Origin: Afipia clevelandensis ATCC 49720
GTDB taxonomy: Bacteria > Pseudomonadota > Alphaproteobacteria > Rhizobiales > Xanthobacteraceae
Assembly: GCF_000336555.1 (NCBI RefSeq)
Contig: NZ_KB375281.1
Span: 2,174,030 to 2,238,029, forward strand
DNA length: 64,000 nucleotides
Reading direction: 5' to 3'
The notes below the pieces were generated by a model that saw nothing but the letters and a program-made list of their open reading frames with translations, had not been told where the DNA came from and searched no databases. A program made the position numbers and the translations under genes. Below, piece after piece: positions 62,167-64,000 of the stretch; positions within the stretch are counted from its first letter, which is position 1, and the number at the start of each line of letters is the position of its first letter.

Positions 62167-62807
62167 GCAACGATCTGAGCTTCGCTCATCGCTTCGAGCC
62201 GGGAAACCGGCTCGAAGCTCCCCCTCTCCTCCTGCTTCATGGCACCGGCGGCGACGAGAACGATCTGTTGCCGCTGGGCCAGGCTGTTTCGCCGGGCTCG
62301 GCTCTGCTGTCGCCGCGCGGCAAGGTGCTTGAACACGGCATGCCGCGTTTCTTCCGCAGGCTCGGAGAAGGCGTGTTCGACGAGGACGACCTTCGCCGGC
62401 GCGCCGATGAACTGGCAGACTTCGTCGAAGCCGCGCGGGCCCGCTATGGCATCGCGGCGCCCGTCGCGCTGGGCTACTCGAACGGCGCGAACATCGCGGC
62501 GGCGATGCTGCTGCTCCGGCCCGACGTGCTGGCAGGCGCGATCCTGCTGCGCGCCATGGTGCCGCTGTCGCAACCGCCGCAGGCCGACCTGAAGGACAAG
62601 CCGGTGCTGATCATATCGGGCAAGCTCGATCCGATCATTCCGTCCAGCAACTCGGCGCAGCTTGCGGGCTTGCTGGCCAAAGCCGGTGCGAACGTCCAAC
62701 ATCCGGTGCTGCCGACGGGACATCAGTTGACACAAACCGACCTGACCATGAGCCGCGAATGGATCAAGGCGGTGGGATTTCTGCAAGTGCAGGCAGGTGC
62801 GGCCTGA
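62163..62807 (+). CDS. Carboxylesterase/phospholipase family hydrolase (MhqD-like)
   Basis: The 214-residue alpha/beta hydrolase has LLLLHGTGGDENDLLPLGQAV (oxyanion region), nucleophile motif GYSNGAN, ISGKLDPIIP (acid) and TGHQLT (His). It matches the YpfH/MhqD-type carboxylesterases that are co-operonic with MhqO-like dioxygenases in quinone-stress operons. Translational coupling (ATGA) to the dioxygenase gene supports joint action on quinone or aromatic adducts. Confidence 0.88.
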   Translation: MSNDLSFAHRFEPGNRLEAPPLLLLHGTGGDENDLLPLGQAVSPGSALLSPRGKVLEHGMPRFFRRLGEGVFDEDDLRRRADELADFVEAARARYGIAAPVALGYSNGANIAAAMLLLRPDVLAGAILLRAMVPLSQPPQADLKDKPVLIISGKLDPIIPSSNSAQLAGLLAKAGANVQHPVLPTGHQLTQTDLTMSREWIKAVGFLQVQAGAA

Positions 62808-62821
62808 ACCGATAGCGACAA

Positions 62822-62844
62822 GATGCGCCGGAGACCGGCGCATC
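62822..62844. terminator. Probable bidirectional terminator
   Basis: GATGCGCCGG-AGA-CCGGCGCATC is a 10-bp stem between convergent genes (stops at 62807 and 62859). The T-tail is modest on both sides. Confidence 0.6.
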
Positions 62845-62858
62845 TTGCCTTGTTGCCA

Positions 62859-63212
62859 TCAGGGGGTCTTCGCCTTGCAGCGATGATAGGTCTGCTCGCC
62901 GACCAGAAGAGTATCCGCCGACACCTGCTTCAACGTCAGCGTGCTCTTCGCCCGCCCGTCGTCGGCGACGCTAAATCCCGACGCCTTCAACGATCCATCC
63001 TTGAGTTTCGTCAGCTTCGTGATGTCGAAACCGTGCTCATAGAACAGAACCGTCTTCGGCTCGATCGTCATCCCCAATTCGCTCGCCTGCTCTCCGCAGG
63101 CGGATGGCTCGGACGCCCACGCGCCGAGCATGTCCTTTGGAAGGGACGCCGCCTCCGCGGATCGCGCAGCGGCAATAAGCAGGAGCACCAAACCGAACAA
63201 TCGCATTGGCAT
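62859..63212 (-). CDS. Small exported protein of unknown function
   Basis: The 117-residue protein has a signal peptide ending near AEA (residue 21). The mature part begins LPKDMLGAWASEPSACGEQ, has a beta-rich pattern and a second cysteine near the end (YHRCKAKTP), so one disulfide is likely. The start follows the ndh stop by 1 nt on the same strand, so it is cotranscribed with the flavoprotein. Function unknown. Confidence 0.65.
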   Translation of the reverse strand: MPMRLFGLVLLLIAAARSAEAASLPKDMLGAWASEPSACGEQASELGMTIEPKTVLFYEHGFDITKLTKLKDGSLKASGFSVADDGRAKSTLTLKQVSADTLLVGEQTYHRCKAKTP

Positions 63213-63213
63213 C

Positions 63214-64000
63214 TCAACTCGCAGCGCCCTTCTTTGCGGCGCCTTGGGTGATCAACCGGGCGCTGCGTTGCCCCCTGACATAAATCCACAGCCAGTTCAT
63301 GGCAACGGCCAGACGATTGCGCAATCCGATCAGGAAGAAGATATGGGCGATACCCCATATCCACCAAGCGAGACGGCCCTTCAGCTGGATCCAGCCGAAA
63401 TCGACAATCGCTGCCCGCTTGCCGATCGTCGCCAGATTGCCCGCGTTCTTATAGACAAAATTCTCACCGAACTTTTCGCCGCGCAGGCGCGCCTGAATTG
63501 CACGAGCGACATACTGCCCTTCCTGCTTGGCCGCGGGCGCGACGCCGGGGACAAGTTTTCCGTCCGTGGATTCGACATGCGCGGCGTCGCCAATCACAAA
63601 GATATCGGGATGTCCCGGCACCGTCAGATCCGGCATCACCATCACGCGGCCGGCACGGTCCGCGGGCGCATGAAGCCATTCCGCCGCAGGCGAGGCAGCC
63701 ACACCAGCGGCCCAGATGATTGTGCTGGCCGGGAGAAACTCTCCGCCAAGCTCGACGCCTTCTTCGCTGCATCTTGAAACAGCATGCCCGAGCCTGATCT
63801 CGACCCCGAGGCGTGTCAGCGCCCGTTGCGCATAGTCCGACAGATCTTCGGTGAATCCGGAAAGAATACGAGGACCGGCCTCGATCAGGATCACACGGGC
63901 CTTGCGCGTATCGAAATTGCGGAAGTCGCCGCGCAGCGTATCGTGGGCGAGTTCGGCGATGGTGCCGGCAAGCTCAACACCGGTGGGACCCGCACCAATG
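63214..64000 (-). CDS. Type II NADH dehydrogenase-like FAD oxidoreductase (partial, 5' end outside window)
   Basis: The C-terminal 261 codons lie in the window; the reading frame runs open through base 64000. The visible part begins IGAGPTGVELAGTIAELA, the second nucleotide-binding motif of NDH-2, then LIEAGPRILSGFTEDLS, TIIWAAGVAASP and IFVIGDAAHV (FAD motif). The end has a hydrophobic segment typical of NDH-2 membrane attachment (WIWGIAHIFFLIGLRNRL). It should oxidise NADH and reduce ubiquinone without proton pumping. Confidence 0.88.
   Translation of the reverse strand, partial: IGAGPTGVELAGTIAELAHDTLRGDFRNFDTRKARVILIEAGPRILSGFTEDLSDYAQRALTRLGVEIRLGHAVSRCSEEGVELGGEFLPASTIIWAAGVAASPAAEWLHAPADRAGRVMVMPDLTVPGHPDIFVIGDAAHVESTDGKLVPGVAPAAKQEGQYVARAIQARLRGEKFGENFVYKNAGNLATIGKRAAIVDFGWIQLKGRLAWWIWGIAHIFFLIGLRNRLAVAMNWLWIYVRGQRSARLITQGAAKKGAAS

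Overview
The window is high-GC alphaproteobacterial chromosome. Gene content and style point to the Bradyrhizobiaceae/Nitrobacteraceae (Afipia, Rhodopseudomonas, Bradyrhizobium type). The reasons are an Irr-type iron control element beside bfr/bfd, many small Bradyrhizobium-like exported proteins, the Spindly-like glycosyltransferase with TPR repeats, and families of paired imperfect palindromes between genes. This placement is an inference from protein style; no rRNA or tRNA gene was seen to confirm it.

Positions 1-38,550 are mostly ordinary chromosome. In order they hold: the tail of a sigma-54-type regulator; a Coq4-like protein; iron storage (bfd, bfr with an ICE operator); a CinA-like amidase; small secreted proteins; a MltB-type lytic transglycosylase whose signal peptide lies inside a dispersed repeat; tam; two tandem MarR-like regulators; ettA; a 2-hydroxyacid dehydrogenase; an Omp25/31-like porin; an L,D-transpeptidase; sulfurtransferases; a MoxR ATPase and a CoxE-like VWA protein; an SMP-30 lactonase; an ornithine-cyclodeaminase-like enzyme; a DapA-like aldolase; a haem-c-linked adenylate cyclase; a Spindly/OGT-like glycosyltransferase; a glutathione peroxidase; and a FAH-family hydrolase.

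Positions 38,766-59,697 form an oxalate and C2 utilisation region. The minus-strand core is gntR-oxc-frc. Facing it is an NDP-forming acyl-CoA synthetase. Further along are a 45-residue small protein, a tripartite tricarboxylate transporter (tctCBA), an OxlT-like antiporter, a second sucCD pair, and a CBS protein followed by a PanE-like reductase. On the plus strand an IclR regulator precedes gcl-hyi-glxR, the glycerate pathway from glyoxylate. A 19-bp imperfect palindrome of the form TTGGYAT-N5-ATRCCAA recurs upstream of almost every oxalate transcription unit, often directly after a TTGAC-like -35 box. I propose it is the operator of the FadR-type GntR regulator. If so, the PanE-like protein (candidate oxalyl-CoA reductase), the CBS protein, sucCD and the 45-residue protein belong to one regulon. 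The chain would be: uptake, activation to oxalyl-CoA, then either decarboxylation to formyl-CoA (energy) or reduction to glyoxylate (assimilation via Gcl/GlxR).

Positions 59,835-64,000 hold an ABM monooxygenase, a LysR regulator divergent from a ring-cleaving dioxygenase/carboxylesterase pair of the quinone-detoxification type, a small exported protein, and the C-terminal part of a type II NADH dehydrogenase. No transposase, integrase, CRISPR array, rRNA or tRNA was found.
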